Part shown: one piece after another, positions 17,923 through 27,441 of the stretch | Layout of the letters: the number at the start of each line of letters is the position of its first letter | Numbering within the stretch: position 1 is the first letter of the stretch | Origin: Tolypothrix sp. PCC 7910 | GTDB taxonomy: Bacteria > Cyanobacteriota > Cyanobacteriia > Cyanobacteriales > Nostocaceae | Length of the DNA: 64,000 nt | Direction of reading: 5' to 3' | Assembly: GCF_011769525.1 (NCBI RefSeq) | Contig: NZ_CP050440.1 | Location: forward strand, 2,047,501-2,111,500 | The notes under the pieces: model-generated | Told to the model about the DNA's origin: nothing | The model's input: the letters and a program-made list of their open reading frames with translations, nothing else | Databases searched by the model: none | Made by a program: the position numbers and the translations under genes

Positions 17923-19922
17923 AAGCGCCAGTACTGCTGTTGAGTGCGGCTTTAATTTTTTGGGGATCGCAGACAGGAATGTGGATTTTTGCTATACCCA
18001 TGTCTGCAATTTTAGCAGGATATCACGTGATCAATTCGCGGTGGGATTTTTCCAATGATGATTTCCAACGCATTGCTAAGTTATGTTTGATGATTTTCCT
18101 GATTGTATTTGGTTCTTTAATTACTACTAACCGTTCCATTTACTTAGCCTACACTCTGTTGCAGTGGTTGCCATTAACATTTTTTCCCTTGCTAGCTGCT
18201 CAAACATATTCGGTAAATGAAAATTTTGATATTAGGACACTTTTTGTATCGCTCAAGAAATTAACACAAGTAGAATCAAAACGCTTCATTATTAACTTAA
18301 ATTATCCCTATTTTGGTATTTGTATTTTATCGGCGGGAGCCGCAAATAGTCAGGAAATTTCTTTTTATATTGGGATGTTTATCCTGATTGGCATTGCTCT
18401 ATGGTTTGTGCGATCGCACCGATTTTCAGTAAGTATCTGGCTAAGTCTAATTTTCCTAGCTGGATCTGTAGGTTTTATCGGACAAATGGGAGTCTATCAA
18501 CTGCAACAGAATTTAGAAAGTGCTGTTGTTTCATGGTTAAGTAATGCTAATAGTATTGGACAATTAATAGACTCAAAAACTAAACAAACGAGTATTGGCG
18601 AAATTGGATTTTTAAAGCAGTCTAATAAAATTATCTTCCGAGTTGCATCTGATAATCTAAAAGTTTCTCCGGGATTGCTTAAAGAAGCAACTTATAATAA
18701 ATATAAATCTGCGGTTTGGATAGCAGCTAATTCTAATTTTACCCCAGTACAATCTGACGTTAGCGGTAAAAATTGGCGTTTAGACAATAAAGCATTCACA
18801 GGCTCAACTCTCACCATTGCTGCTAATCTGAGTAGAGGTAAAGGCTTACTGCGCCTCCCTGAAGGCACATTTGAAATTGACGACTTAGCAGTCAGCCGCA
18901 TGGACAAAAATAAATATGGCACAGTAAAAGTAGAGGGTAAAAATGATGCGATCGCTTACCGAGCTATGTTTAATGATCGCCTTTCTTTAGATAGCCCACC
19001 CACCGTAGATGATTTACAAATAGCTACAACTGAAAAAGAAACAATCAATCAAGTTATTAGTAAACTAAATATTACCGGAAAATCGCCACGACAAATTTTA
19101 CAGCTTGTAGATAGTTTCTTTATCAAGAATTTTCGTTATTCTTTAAAACTCACAGGTAAAAATAATCAACCAACACCTTTATCAGCATTTTTATTAGAAA
19201 CTCACGCTGGACATTGTGAATATTTTGCTACTGCTACTACATTACTTTTACGTGCTGCTGGTATACCAGCTCGTTATGCTGTAGGGTATTCAGTGCGTGA
19301 ATTTAGCCAATTAGAAAAACAATATATAGTACGTAGTCGTCATGCTCATGCTTGGACATTAGCTTATATAGATGGTAAATGGCAAACTTTTGATACAACA
19401 CCTGCTGATTGGGCAAATATAGAAAATGCCAATGCTTCAAAATTAGCATTCATCGCTGATTTATGGTCATTTTTTAGATTTAAGCTTTCAGGCTGGTTAC
19501 GTTCTGAATTAGTTAAAAAGGTATTTACATATGGCTGGTGGCTAATTATGCCATTAATGTTGTTGCGGTTGTGGAAGTTTAATTCTAAAAGTAGCGCACG
19601 TCGTTTATCTAAAAAACAATTAGTTACTGATAAATTAGCTAAATCTAATTTCAATAGAAAGGATTCTGAATTTTATTTAATTGAACAGAAGTTACAAGAG
19701 TTAGGCTTGAACCGTCATCCTTCAGAGTCTTTAAAAACCTGGATTAACAGGTTAAACGAGGAATTATCATCAGCAGATTTAATTGATGATTTGGCATTGA
19801 TCGTGGAATTATATTACCGCGATCGCTTTGATCCACAAGGTATTGAAGAGACTGAAAAAGCTAAATTAAAATCTGCTGTTTCTGTATGGCTAGTTAAACA
19901 TAACCAGGTGAAAAATACATAA
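17919..19922 (+). CDS. Transglutaminase-like membrane protein (TgpA type)
   Basis: A 667-residue protein. The N-terminal 190 residues hold about six hydrophobic helices. A periplasmic transglutaminase-core domain follows with the triad Cys433 (HAGHCEYFATAT), His477 (VRSRHAHAW) and Asp492 (TFDTTP). One more helix lies near 530-545 and a soluble DUF4129-like tail near 580-660. All catalytic residues are present, so it is likely an active peptidase or transamidase. It overlaps the DUF58 gene by 4 bases. Family knowledge places TgpA-type proteins in periplasmic or cell-wall processing. Confidence 0.92.
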   Translation: MKAPVLLLSAALIFWGSQTGMWIFAIPMSAILAGYHVINSRWDFSNDDFQRIAKLCLMIFLIVFGSLITTNRSIYLAYTLLQWLPLTFFPLLAAQTYSVNENFDIRTLFVSLKKLTQVESKRFIINLNYPYFGICILSAGAANSQEISFYIGMFILIGIALWFVRSHRFSVSIWLSLIFLAGSVGFIGQMGVYQLQQNLESAVVSWLSNANSIGQLIDSKTKQTSIGEIGFLKQSNKIIFRVASDNLKVSPGLLKEATYNKYKSAVWIAANSNFTPVQSDVSGKNWRLDNKAFTGSTLTIAANLSRGKGLLRLPEGTFEIDDLAVSRMDKNKYGTVKVEGKNDAIAYRAMFNDRLSLDSPPTVDDLQIATTEKETINQVISKLNITGKSPRQILQLVDSFFIKNFRYSLKLTGKNNQPTPLSAFLLETHAGHCEYFATATTLLLRAAGIPARYAVGYSVREFSQLEKQYIVRSRHAHAWTLAYIDGKWQTFDTTPADWANIENANASKLAFIADLWSFFRFKLSGWLRSELVKKVFTYGWWLIMPLMLLRLWKFNSKSSARRLSKKQLVTDKLAKSNFNRKDSEFYLIEQKLQELGLNRHPSESLKTWINRLNEELSSADLIDDLALIVELYYRDRFDPQGIEETEKAKLKSAVSVWLVKHNQVKNT

Positions 19923-20694
19923 GTACAGTGTTCTGTCTTGAAGGGAGGCGCTTCGCAAACAAGCTGGTAAAGCCTTTGATCGTGGTAGTTACCCAACGGT
20001 TATTTTATGTAGTGATTACTGCGTATTTATTTGGCTTACGCTGCACTTTCGTTGAGCTATTAATTGTGGTATGTGCGTAAGTTATGGGTATTTTGCTCAA
20101 TTATACTGAAGCATATTTATTTTATTATATAAACTTTACTATATATAACCATATTTAGTTGTTACAAAGCCAGTTATATTTTGATTTTTTATCTATTTCC
20201 CATCCAAGAAATTAATTTCATCAATCAAACCTGATTGTTGTGTTTAATGCTTTATCTATTTATTTAAGTATACGAGTTATCCTCAGTATCTTTAAATATT
20301 TCAAATTTTTAATAATGTCAATTCTATAGTACACAAGTATTTATATCACCTAAAATTAACCAAATTAAAATAAACATTTAATCCGAATAATTGCTGATGA
20401 TGTTAGCTTTATTTTTAATATATTATCTCTACAATTGTTTATTTTTTAGGTAAGGTTATAGCAAATATTTGATGGCATTTAATTGATAAATTAATTGATA
20501 ATTTTTCAATCAAAAAGTGCATAACTCACCATTTTTATCACTTTTGCTAGAAAAAGTGTAAAACCTTAGCTTATATAGAATTTTATCAATAGAGATTCCG
20601 GTGGAAGTTTCTATGAGTTTGGAAGAGCGAATCTCTGAATAAAATCTGAGCTTTATCATTAGCTGCTATTTTTCCTCAAAATCACAAAACAAGG
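19923..20694. other. AT-rich intergenic region
   Basis: About 770 bp between co-directed genes. No reading frame or RNA gene was recognised. Near its right end an inverted pair AGAGATTC (20591-20598) and GAATCTCT (20629-20636) encloses a tiny frame, ATG AGT TTG GAA GAG CGA then three codons and a stop, preceded by GGTGGAAG; this could be a leader hairpin for the next gene but is weak. Confidence 0.4.
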
Positions 20695-22551
20695 ATGAAA
20701 CACAAATTAATCAAATTCTGCCTGCATACTGCGATTTCATTGCTATTGAGTTTATCTGGCTTTCTTTATCTGCCTATTTCTGTTTTTACGCCAATAAAGC
20801 TTGCAGAAGCTAACAGCACATTGACCATTCCGCCGAGCGCGCTGGCACCTTGGCCTGTGTTTAAACGTGTAGATGCTCTCAATTCTTCATTTCGCTATGG
20901 TTTAAATACGGTTTACGGCGATTATTGGGAACGTAGCGAAAATCCTTTTTCTATTGGGTATACTGGGCAGTCCCAAGAACTGACCAATACCGCAAATGGT
21001 AACTACGCGGTGTACAACGACCTGGACTTAGGTAGTGGCGTAGAGGCGCTAATGCTACGTATTGCTTTGCCTTCTGGAACAAATAGTGTGGAAGTACGCT
21101 TAGGCTCCGTGAGTGGTCTTTTGGTGGGTAGATGTACTATCAACAGTACTGGTTCTCAGTCAATCTACCGTACTGTTCCTTGTCCCTTAAATAACAGTCT
21201 GGCAAAGGGAAAACAAAACCTTGTCATTAAATTTACAGGGATAAATAGCACTATGCGCTTTAATTGGTTTGCTTTTTGGGCGAAGGATACCGTGCAAAAG
21301 ATTGATGAGATCCAAAAAGTCCAATCGGCTCGTGTCAACCAAGGTGCGCCTGTGATTCCCATTTCTGGTAGACCAATACGTACACAAAACCTACTACCAG
21401 ACAGTTCCCAGAGTCTAGCTAAATCCTATGGGCTGTGGTCTCCTGGCAAAACGTGGGAATGCCCCAAGTGGATGCACGATACTTATTTGACTAAGGGTGA
21501 GGATGGCAAAATCTACCCAACATGGCACCCACCTGTAGATTTCAACCCAGAAACAAATACTTATTGTACCTATGGTCATGAGCATGGCGATGATCCGGCC
21601 AGCTCAGAGGTATTTGATATTGCCGGGATGCCAGCTTTTGGCTATGTTAACGAGCAATTAACAAGCAATAATCCATCTAATCCATCTGTTCATAGACATG
21701 AAGATCACTTTGGGCATAAGGTACTGGTTGCGAATAATTGGCAGATGTACAATGCCAACAACAGCAGTGTGACTAAAACCTGTGATATCAGCTTAAAACT
21801 CCACATGGGTACACATTCACCAGATGCGCTCGTAAATACAGCCCATGAAATGTTTGCGTCTGGTAAATGTGATGGATTTGAACCATTCAAATTACAACAT
21901 TTTGCCTTGTTTGGTGCTGCGGGATCATTTAAAGAAGCGGAAACTTCTTTGTGTAATTTAGCGGTAAATCCTGGTCTTACACCTTCTCCGACAAATCAAC
22001 CCAATGGCGGTGTACATCGCGCCATTCCTACGGCTGACTGTTATCAGCGTGGGACATTAGATCAACAAACGGCAGATGTGAATAAAAGAACTGTTGAATA
22101 TTGGCTGACTAGCTTTGCTGGAAAAAGTTTTTACTTCAATATCACAAATCCTTCCCGTTTTTATGATGCGCTGTCTTCAACAAAAATCAATAGGACGGTA
22201 AATGCTTGTTACAATCCAGCACATCCATTATCTCAAACTCTACTTTGCCAGGAAACATTAGCAGCTGGTAGCACAGTAGAGTGGGACGATCCGCGATCGC
22301 CTTTTCGAGGCACAACCCAGCTCCAAACTCACTTTGCTGGCCTTGCATTTAGCAATTCCGCAAATTCAGTAATCTATACAGATGTTTATGGCAAAAACGC
22401 CAGAATGTCACCTGCTCCAGAGTTGGGTATTACTTTGAAGCAAATTGTTCCTGTACAAGGATTTGACTATAAGGTAGATGGCCAAGCTAGCCTCTTTGCA
22501 GATAGAGACTATTCTGCATTAGGACAAAATGGGGTAAGAGCGCCTAATTAG
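20695..22551 (+). CDS. Secreted protein with CBM6-like domain and His/Cys-rich domain
   Basis: A 618-residue exported protein. Residues 1-40 are a signal peptide (basic KHKLIK, hydrophobic core, cleavage near LAEANS). About 65-195 resemble a family 6 carbohydrate-binding module: YAVYNDLDLGSGVEAL, SVEVRLGSVSG, the GLLVGRCTI strand and the terminal MRFNWFAFW. The remaining 400 residues match no family I recognise but have clustered histidines and acids (YGHEHGDD, HRHEDHFGHK, LKLHMGTHS, NTAHEMF) and conserved-looking cysteines, suggesting metal binding or a secreted enzyme. The ATG at 20695 is preceded by AAGGATG. No partner gene adjoins it. Function is unassigned. Confidence 0.75.
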   Translation: MKHKLIKFCLHTAISLLLSLSGFLYLPISVFTPIKLAEANSTLTIPPSALAPWPVFKRVDALNSSFRYGLNTVYGDYWERSENPFSIGYTGQSQELTNTANGNYAVYNDLDLGSGVEALMLRIALPSGTNSVEVRLGSVSGLLVGRCTINSTGSQSIYRTVPCPLNNSLAKGKQNLVIKFTGINSTMRFNWFAFWAKDTVQKIDEIQKVQSARVNQGAPVIPISGRPIRTQNLLPDSSQSLAKSYGLWSPGKTWECPKWMHDTYLTKGEDGKIYPTWHPPVDFNPETNTYCTYGHEHGDDPASSEVFDIAGMPAFGYVNEQLTSNNPSNPSVHRHEDHFGHKVLVANNWQMYNANNSSVTKTCDISLKLHMGTHSPDALVNTAHEMFASGKCDGFEPFKLQHFALFGAAGSFKEAETSLCNLAVNPGLTPSPTNQPNGGVHRAIPTADCYQRGTLDQQTADVNKRTVEYWLTSFAGKSFYFNITNPSRFYDALSSTKINRTVNACYNPAHPLSQTLLCQETLAAGSTVEWDDPRSPFRGTTQLQTHFAGLAFSNSANSVIYTDVYGKNARMSPAPELGITLKQIVPVQGFDYKVDGQASLFADRDYSALGQNGVRAPN

Positions 22552-22660
22552 GGAAATTGGGGTATGGAGACTGGAAGGGGACATTGCCCTACCATCTCCA
22601 CCCACAAGAGTATAGAGTTTTCCCTAACTTTCAATAAATTTGCACATTATGATGTGTTTT

Positions 22661-22725
22661 AGGGACTTCCAGAAAAATTATCCGATTGACTCAGATAATA
22701 TTTTTCTAGTTGGAAGTCCCTTACC
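22661..22725. repeat. MITE-like element, short copy (AGGGACTTCC ends)
   Basis: AGGGACTTCCA (22661-22671) and TGGAAGTCCCT (22711-22721) are perfect 11-bp terminal inverted repeats; TTACC continues on the right and matches the left end of the copy at 15371. The centre is AT-rich and could fold as a hairpin. It lies between the CBM6-like gene and the convergent DUF928 gene, and may also separate the two transcripts. Confidence 0.65.
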
Positions 22726-22727
22726 TC

Positions 22728-23564
22728 TTACTGCGAGACAATCGGTTGCGTTGCTACGTTACTTAAACCAATGCTGGTGATTAAATTTTGCCATTGGGCT
22801 TGCAGCTTGCTATCGTTAGGATTCTTTTGACGCAATTGTGCCAAAATTGTCACTGTTTCGTACCAAATGCCATTTTGGGCGTAAATCGCTAGCTGCTGTT
22901 GAGGTTTAGCTTTTTCTAATTGTTGAGCGATCGCCTGATTTAAATTCACTCGTTGAATGACTCCTTCAACATAAATCGGCGGCGATTGTTTTTCTGGATC
23001 GCAATAGACACTGAGAAACCAGCGATATTGTTTATTCAATTCCAATGGCGCATCATTTTTTGGTAGAGAAACGCTGATCACTCCAGGTTGATCGGGAAGG
23101 GCGATCGCAGTTTGGTAGATTGGGTTGGAGGCTTCATCTTGTAAAGTAAACACCACTGGATTACTCCAGCTTTTTGGTAACGGTAGATAAAACCAAAAAG
23201 TTGGGCGTGCTGCTGTTGTCAATCCCCAAACATCCTCACTTGAGTCTGCTTTTTTAATAAAGGGTACTAAGGCTGTCAGTTCAGGTTTAAACGCTGGACA
23301 AGTACCACGTTTGGCTCCCCCCAAGACGCGACCACCTGGAGGTGGCTCTGGTGGCGGCGTGGGTACATTAAAGTTAACGGTTGTAATAGTAGTGTTACTT
23401 GACTTTGTATTGATTAGCTGTTTAAAGTTACCTGGGTCTGCGATGATTGATGTCTGTCCCAGCAGTACACTAGTGCAACTAACAGCTAGTGCTAAAGTCA
23501 ATTTCATTGGTGATGAAATGAATTTCATAGGATTTACGGGCAATAAAAAATGAAATTTGGTCAT
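22728..23564 (-). CDS. DUF928 family exported protein
   Basis: A 278-residue protein matching the cyanobacterial DUF928 pattern: GGRVLGGAKRGTC near the domain start, then LTALVP, WGLTTAARPTFWFYLP, VSLPKNDAPLELNKQYRWFL and a helical tail with WYETVTILAQLR. The N-terminus has a signal-peptide-like hydrophobic segment (LTLALAVSCTSVLLG). The start may be 23564 or the internal ATGs at 23528 or 23507; none has a strong ribosome site. DUF928 genes are commonly found beside CHAT and CHASE2 genes in cyanobacteria. It is the last gene of the minus-strand CHAT series. Function unknown. Confidence 0.85.
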   Translation of the reverse strand: MTKFHFLLPVNPMKFISSPMKLTLALAVSCTSVLLGQTSIIADPGNFKQLINTKSSNTTITTVNFNVPTPPPEPPPGGRVLGGAKRGTCPAFKPELTALVPFIKKADSSEDVWGLTTAARPTFWFYLPLPKSWSNPVVFTLQDEASNPIYQTAIALPDQPGVISVSLPKNDAPLELNKQYRWFLSVYCDPEKQSPPIYVEGVIQRVNLNQAIAQQLEKAKPQQQLAIYAQNGIWYETVTILAQLRQKNPNDSKLQAQWQNLITSIGLSNVATQPIVSQ

Positions 23565-23604
23565 GGGTAGGAATAAAGAGAATAAATGCCCTATGCCCCA
23601 TGCC

Positions 23605-25950
23605 CTAAATATTTTCCCGGATTAATTTGGAATTTTGAATTTTAAATTTGGAATTTTGGACGAGTATCACACCAACTGCGCCTACTAATGAGGCAGATGA
23701 GGGTATAAAAGGTACCCAAAAACCCCAAATTAATAGACCAAAGCAGAATAAATACAGTACACCTGAGGCCACGCCAACTGCGATTACTAATGAGGATTGG
23801 GAAGATATTCGCCAAGTTAGCAGTCCGCCAATGAAAGACCAACTCCAAATCCAGAGGATTTCTTGCCAGGGTGACCAAACTTGCAACAAGGGACGATTAT
23901 CTAAGACGGCACTGAGAATTTGGCTCACCATGTGGGCTTGTACTATAACTCCTGCCATTTGGTGGTCTAAGTTATTACCGTAGGGAGTAGCCCAGTAGTC
24001 TGGGAAATCTCCTTTGGCGGAGACACCAATCAGAACAATACGGTCTTTGATGGCTTTGGGGTTGACTTGTCCAGAGATTAATTGCGTCAGGGTTACCTGT
24101 TCCGCTATCTTCTTGGTGGAACGGTAGTTGAGTAATAATTGACCACCGTTAGCATCAATACTTTGATAGCCACTCGCACGGGACGCAAGCCGGGGTAATG
24201 CTGTTTTGCCTAGTTGTAACTGTTTTTGTGGGGTAAAGGTCGGTTGAATTCCTATAGGGAGGAGATAGCGGAATGCCAGTTGGGTGCTGAGTGCATAGTG
24301 TGTAGTACACAATGATGCTGCTTCTGGAGTCATGAATAACAGCTGGCGGCGTACTACCCCATCTTTATCGTGCAGAAAGTCGCTAAATCCTAAGCGTTCT
24401 ACTGGAATTTCTGGTGGTGGGGCAATGCCTTTAGTATTTTCTGTGGTATCACTTCCTTTACAAACTCCTATTAAGTTATCGGTTTGTTGCAGTCGGGAGA
24501 TTAAATCTTTGGGTTCGGCCTGAAAATCACGGTAAATATCTAAACCAATGGCCCGGGGTTGATACTTTTGCAGTGTCAGCAAAAGTTTGTTGAGTGATTT
24601 ATCTGAAAGCGAAGTTCCTTTTAACTCTTCGCGATTTTGGCGTTGAAATGCTAGGTCGCTATCGTCAATTGTGACTAATAGCAACCGCGAATCTGGCCCT
24701 TCATCAGGACGCGATCGCATCATTTGATCGAAGGCTTGAAATTCTAAACCTTGCAATGTTCCCAAAAATCTCAGTCCGCAAACAATCACAGTCATTACCA
24801 CACTGGAGAAGAATGCTACTTGAAATCCTGGTTTTGTTACTAAAGGTAAACTTGGGTTGGCTTTTTTGTAGTTGCGTGTCAAACAATCCCAAGTCATGGG
24901 TGGTTGTGAGGGATTTTGAAAAATCACTGGTAACCAAGTTGCACAGGGGAATCTATCTTCTAGTCCTTGTAGGCGTTCTCTTGCTTGCCTAACTGCTTGA
25001 TATAATAAGTCCCCACCTGCAAAGCTGCCGATTAAATACTTTAAAAACTCTTGCGCTACGCGATCGGGGACAGGTTCTCGCATGACGATCATTTGCGGTA
25101 TTTGCAAATCTGCGAGTTCTGTTGCTAATCCCAATCCATCACAGGAGTTGAAAATTGCTAATTGTAAGCCGCGTTCAATGGCTTTTTTCAGGGCGTACTT
25201 TAATTCCCCAATTGTTAAGCTATCTGTTTTATTTAAATATATTCGCCCAGTCCCATCTTTACCTTGACTGGAACTATGTCCGGCGAAAAATAAAATATCC
25301 CAGTTTTTTTCCCAGAGATGATCGGTTAATTCTTTGCGTTCTGGTTCTACTAACAAGCAAACATCTGCATTTCGACATTGTTGTAGTAGTTCTAAATCAG
25401 CATTAGTATCAATTCCTTCGCTATTACCCACGATCGCCAAAATATTCACCACTTTGTTAGGGGTGCGTGACTTTGGTATGCGTTCATAAGTTGGAGATGA
25501 TAAAGCGATTTCGGCTTTGGGGTAGCGTTCTAGTAAGTCCCAAAGATGCCAAGGTAATCGCTGCAATTGGCTATTTTCTGCTTGCAAAATTACCCGCACT
25601 GAGTCTGTAGGTAAGAGCCTTTCTAGCCATTTTTCCCGAATAGGGCGAAATTCTTCTGCTCGCAGCCAAGTATTGAAGCGTGCCCGTAAAATATGAGATG
25701 TATTCAGGCAGTCTTGTGTCATTGACACATTAGTTATCTGTACTTTATCTGCATCTAAGCGATAACCATTACCTAAGCGACGATAGCTAGTTTGCCAGTG
25801 ACTATAATATAGGGGAATTTCCGGACATGGCGGCAGCTTACCCATGATTTCTGTGGTGGGGCGATCGCATTCTTCGCCAATTTGGAGGGTAACAGCAAAT
25901 CCTTGCTCGAAACTACCGTATGCAAACTTCAGAACCACTAACTTACTCAT
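23605..25950 (-). CDS. CHAT-CHASE2 transmembrane protein
   Basis: A 781-residue fusion of a cytosolic caspase-like CHAT domain and a CHASE2 sensor. The CHAT dyad is His225 (FFAGHSSSQG) and Cys270 (AIFNSCDGLG). A membrane helix at about 376-397 leads to the extracellular CHASE2 domain (about 400-690: LLLVTIDDSDLAF, GLDIYRDF, YWATPYGNN). Three membrane helices end the protein. It therefore looks like a receptor that could couple an outside signal to a protease. The last dozen residues (QNSKFKIQNSKLIREN) are translated from the dispersed AATTTTGAATTTT repeat, so the original C-terminus was probably near residue 765. It lies 40 bp upstream of the DUF928 gene. Confidence 0.88.
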   Translation of the reverse strand: MSKLVVLKFAYGSFEQGFAVTLQIGEECDRPTTEIMGKLPPCPEIPLYYSHWQTSYRRLGNGYRLDADKVQITNVSMTQDCLNTSHILRARFNTWLRAEEFRPIREKWLERLLPTDSVRVILQAENSQLQRLPWHLWDLLERYPKAEIALSSPTYERIPKSRTPNKVVNILAIVGNSEGIDTNADLELLQQCRNADVCLLVEPERKELTDHLWEKNWDILFFAGHSSSQGKDGTGRIYLNKTDSLTIGELKYALKKAIERGLQLAIFNSCDGLGLATELADLQIPQMIVMREPVPDRVAQEFLKYLIGSFAGGDLLYQAVRQARERLQGLEDRFPCATWLPVIFQNPSQPPMTWDCLTRNYKKANPSLPLVTKPGFQVAFFSSVVMTVIVCGLRFLGTLQGLEFQAFDQMMRSRPDEGPDSRLLLVTIDDSDLAFQRQNREELKGTSLSDKSLNKLLLTLQKYQPRAIGLDIYRDFQAEPKDLISRLQQTDNLIGVCKGSDTTENTKGIAPPPEIPVERLGFSDFLHDKDGVVRRQLLFMTPEAASLCTTHYALSTQLAFRYLLPIGIQPTFTPQKQLQLGKTALPRLASRASGYQSIDANGGQLLLNYRSTKKIAEQVTLTQLISGQVNPKAIKDRIVLIGVSAKGDFPDYWATPYGNNLDHQMAGVIVQAHMVSQILSAVLDNRPLLQVWSPWQEILWIWSWSFIGGLLTWRISSQSSLVIAVGVASGVLYLFCFGLLIWGFWVPFIPSSASLVGAVGVILVQNSKFKIQNSKLIRENI

Positions 25951-26081
25951 GACAGTCGCTGCGCTCCAATTGAAAATTCAAAATTCACAATAGTCAGCCT
26001 GGAATTTTGAATCGCCCTGTGTGTTTAAAATATCACATTCCTATTACCAATTACTGACAATAGGAGAAAGTAGCTGCACCT

Positions 26082-27050
26082 TCAGATCACAAACTGTTCT
26101 GTAATACTGATATCATTAAATGCTACTCTGACGCTAAACATTTCTTTGGTAACGCCGCGAAACTGTAACTGAATGTAATTGTCGGCGCTTCTAGCTTGCG
26201 CCTCCAAAAATACTGCGCCCGAATCATCTAAAACTGTAAGTTGTACTCCTGCTGGTAAATAATGTAACTTTCCTGTGGGATGCAATTGCAGGCGAATATG
26301 GGTTTTTTCGTCAGCTTGAGGGCAAAGTTCCACAATCAACATTAGGGGTTTATTGGCAATTTGAATGCCAAAATCCATTAATTTTGCCCGTCTAGTTATT
26401 GTTTCTGGCTGATGCGATGTTTCTTGTTCAAAAGTCTCTGGACTGCGGAACGTGTAAGCTAGTTGAGGTTCTTGAGAATTCCACAAAGCTTCCACAGTTT
26501 GCCAACCAGATTCAAATATACCAGCAAACCACTGACTTAAATTTACTGGCTTGCTGGCTGAAGATAGTTTTAATTGTGCTAAATGTTCAATGAAGGCTTC
26601 AGGGGGTTTTAATTGACTCAAAGGTAGTTCTTCAGTATCTACACTCTGCACAAAACCCAGCAATTTTGCTTCTTGTAGGGATTCATCAATTTGGATAACT
26701 ATATAACCTATGCGTTCTTCCCATGTTTCTGGGGGAACAGTACAAGTATTTTCTAAAGCACCAACAGGGCGACATTCCAAACGACCGAATCCAGGTATAG
26801 TTAAGTCAGCCACATCTGCAAATAGGCGCATTACCGGATTCCAACTATCACTAACACTGATATCGGTTTCAATCTCCATCATTTGCAAATAGTCATTTAC
26901 CACCAACACAGCTAAAGTATTTAGCCTCACTTGTGCTGCTTTTTCAGGAGTTGGTTGTTGGTTGGCAAACTTTTGAGCAGTTGTGCGTGCTGCTTGAGCG
27001 ATCGGCAAGGGTACAGAGAAGTTATCTAAGTGATAGGTGGTGTGAGTCAT
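26082..27050 (-). CDS. DUF1822 family protein
   Basis: About 322 residues. N-terminal pattern MTHTTYHLDNFSVPLPI, then QVRLNTLAVLVVNDYLQMM and the ALENTCTVPPETWEERIGYI stretch are typical of DUF1822, a family nearly confined to cyanobacteria. The C-terminal half (LMLIVELCPQADEKTHIRLQ and LPAGVQLTVLD) fits the beta-rich end of the family. No signal peptide. The start is put at the inner ATG (27050), 12 codons after the first possible one, because conserved sequence begins there. DUF1822 genes habitually neighbour CHAT/CHASE2 genes, as here, but no function is known. Confidence 0.85.
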   Translation of the reverse strand: MTHTTYHLDNFSVPLPIAQAARTTAQKFANQQPTPEKAAQVRLNTLAVLVVNDYLQMMEIETDISVSDSWNPVMRLFADVADLTIPGFGRLECRPVGALENTCTVPPETWEERIGYIVIQIDESLQEAKLLGFVQSVDTEELPLSQLKPPEAFIEHLAQLKLSSASKPVNLSQWFAGIFESGWQTVEALWNSQEPQLAYTFRSPETFEQETSHQPETITRRAKLMDFGIQIANKPLMLIVELCPQADEKTHIRLQLHPTGKLHYLPAGVQLTVLDDSGAVFLEAQARSADNYIQLQFRGVTKEMFSVRVAFNDISITEQFVI

Positions 27051-27086
27051 ATAATTAAGTCCCCAGTGATCAATGCTGCTATACAC

Positions 27087-27441
27087 ATATCAACCGCATT
27101 CACTAAATTTATGCCAAAAAATTGAAATTATTAAATTTTTATGATCAAAACCGAGATTTCATAATTTTGCTAAATTATGAATTAATTATGAATATCAATT
27201 ATGAATAAATTATGAATTCCTACACTCCTTGAAAGCTGCTATTTCCATTTAGTAATGATAATGATACAGGAATCATATTTGATTTCTGCAAAGCTAGTAG
27301 GAAAGAGAAAGATGAGGAGATGAGGGGGATGAGGGAGATGAGGGGAGAAATTACTATTACCAATGACCAATGACCAATGACCAATGACCAATGACCAATG
27401 ACCAATGACCAATGACCAATGACTAATGACCCATTACCTAT
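27087..27441. repeat. Intergenic region with (CCAATGA)n heptamer tandem repeat
   Basis: At 27360-27422 there are nine perfect copies of the 7-bp unit CCAATGA and one degenerate copy to 27429. This is a short tandemly repeated heptamer of the type common in filamentous cyanobacteria. A purine-rich tract (GATGAGGAGATGAGGGGG) precedes it at 27311. It separates the TPR-CHAT gene from the DUF1822 gene by about 390 bp. Confidence 0.85.
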
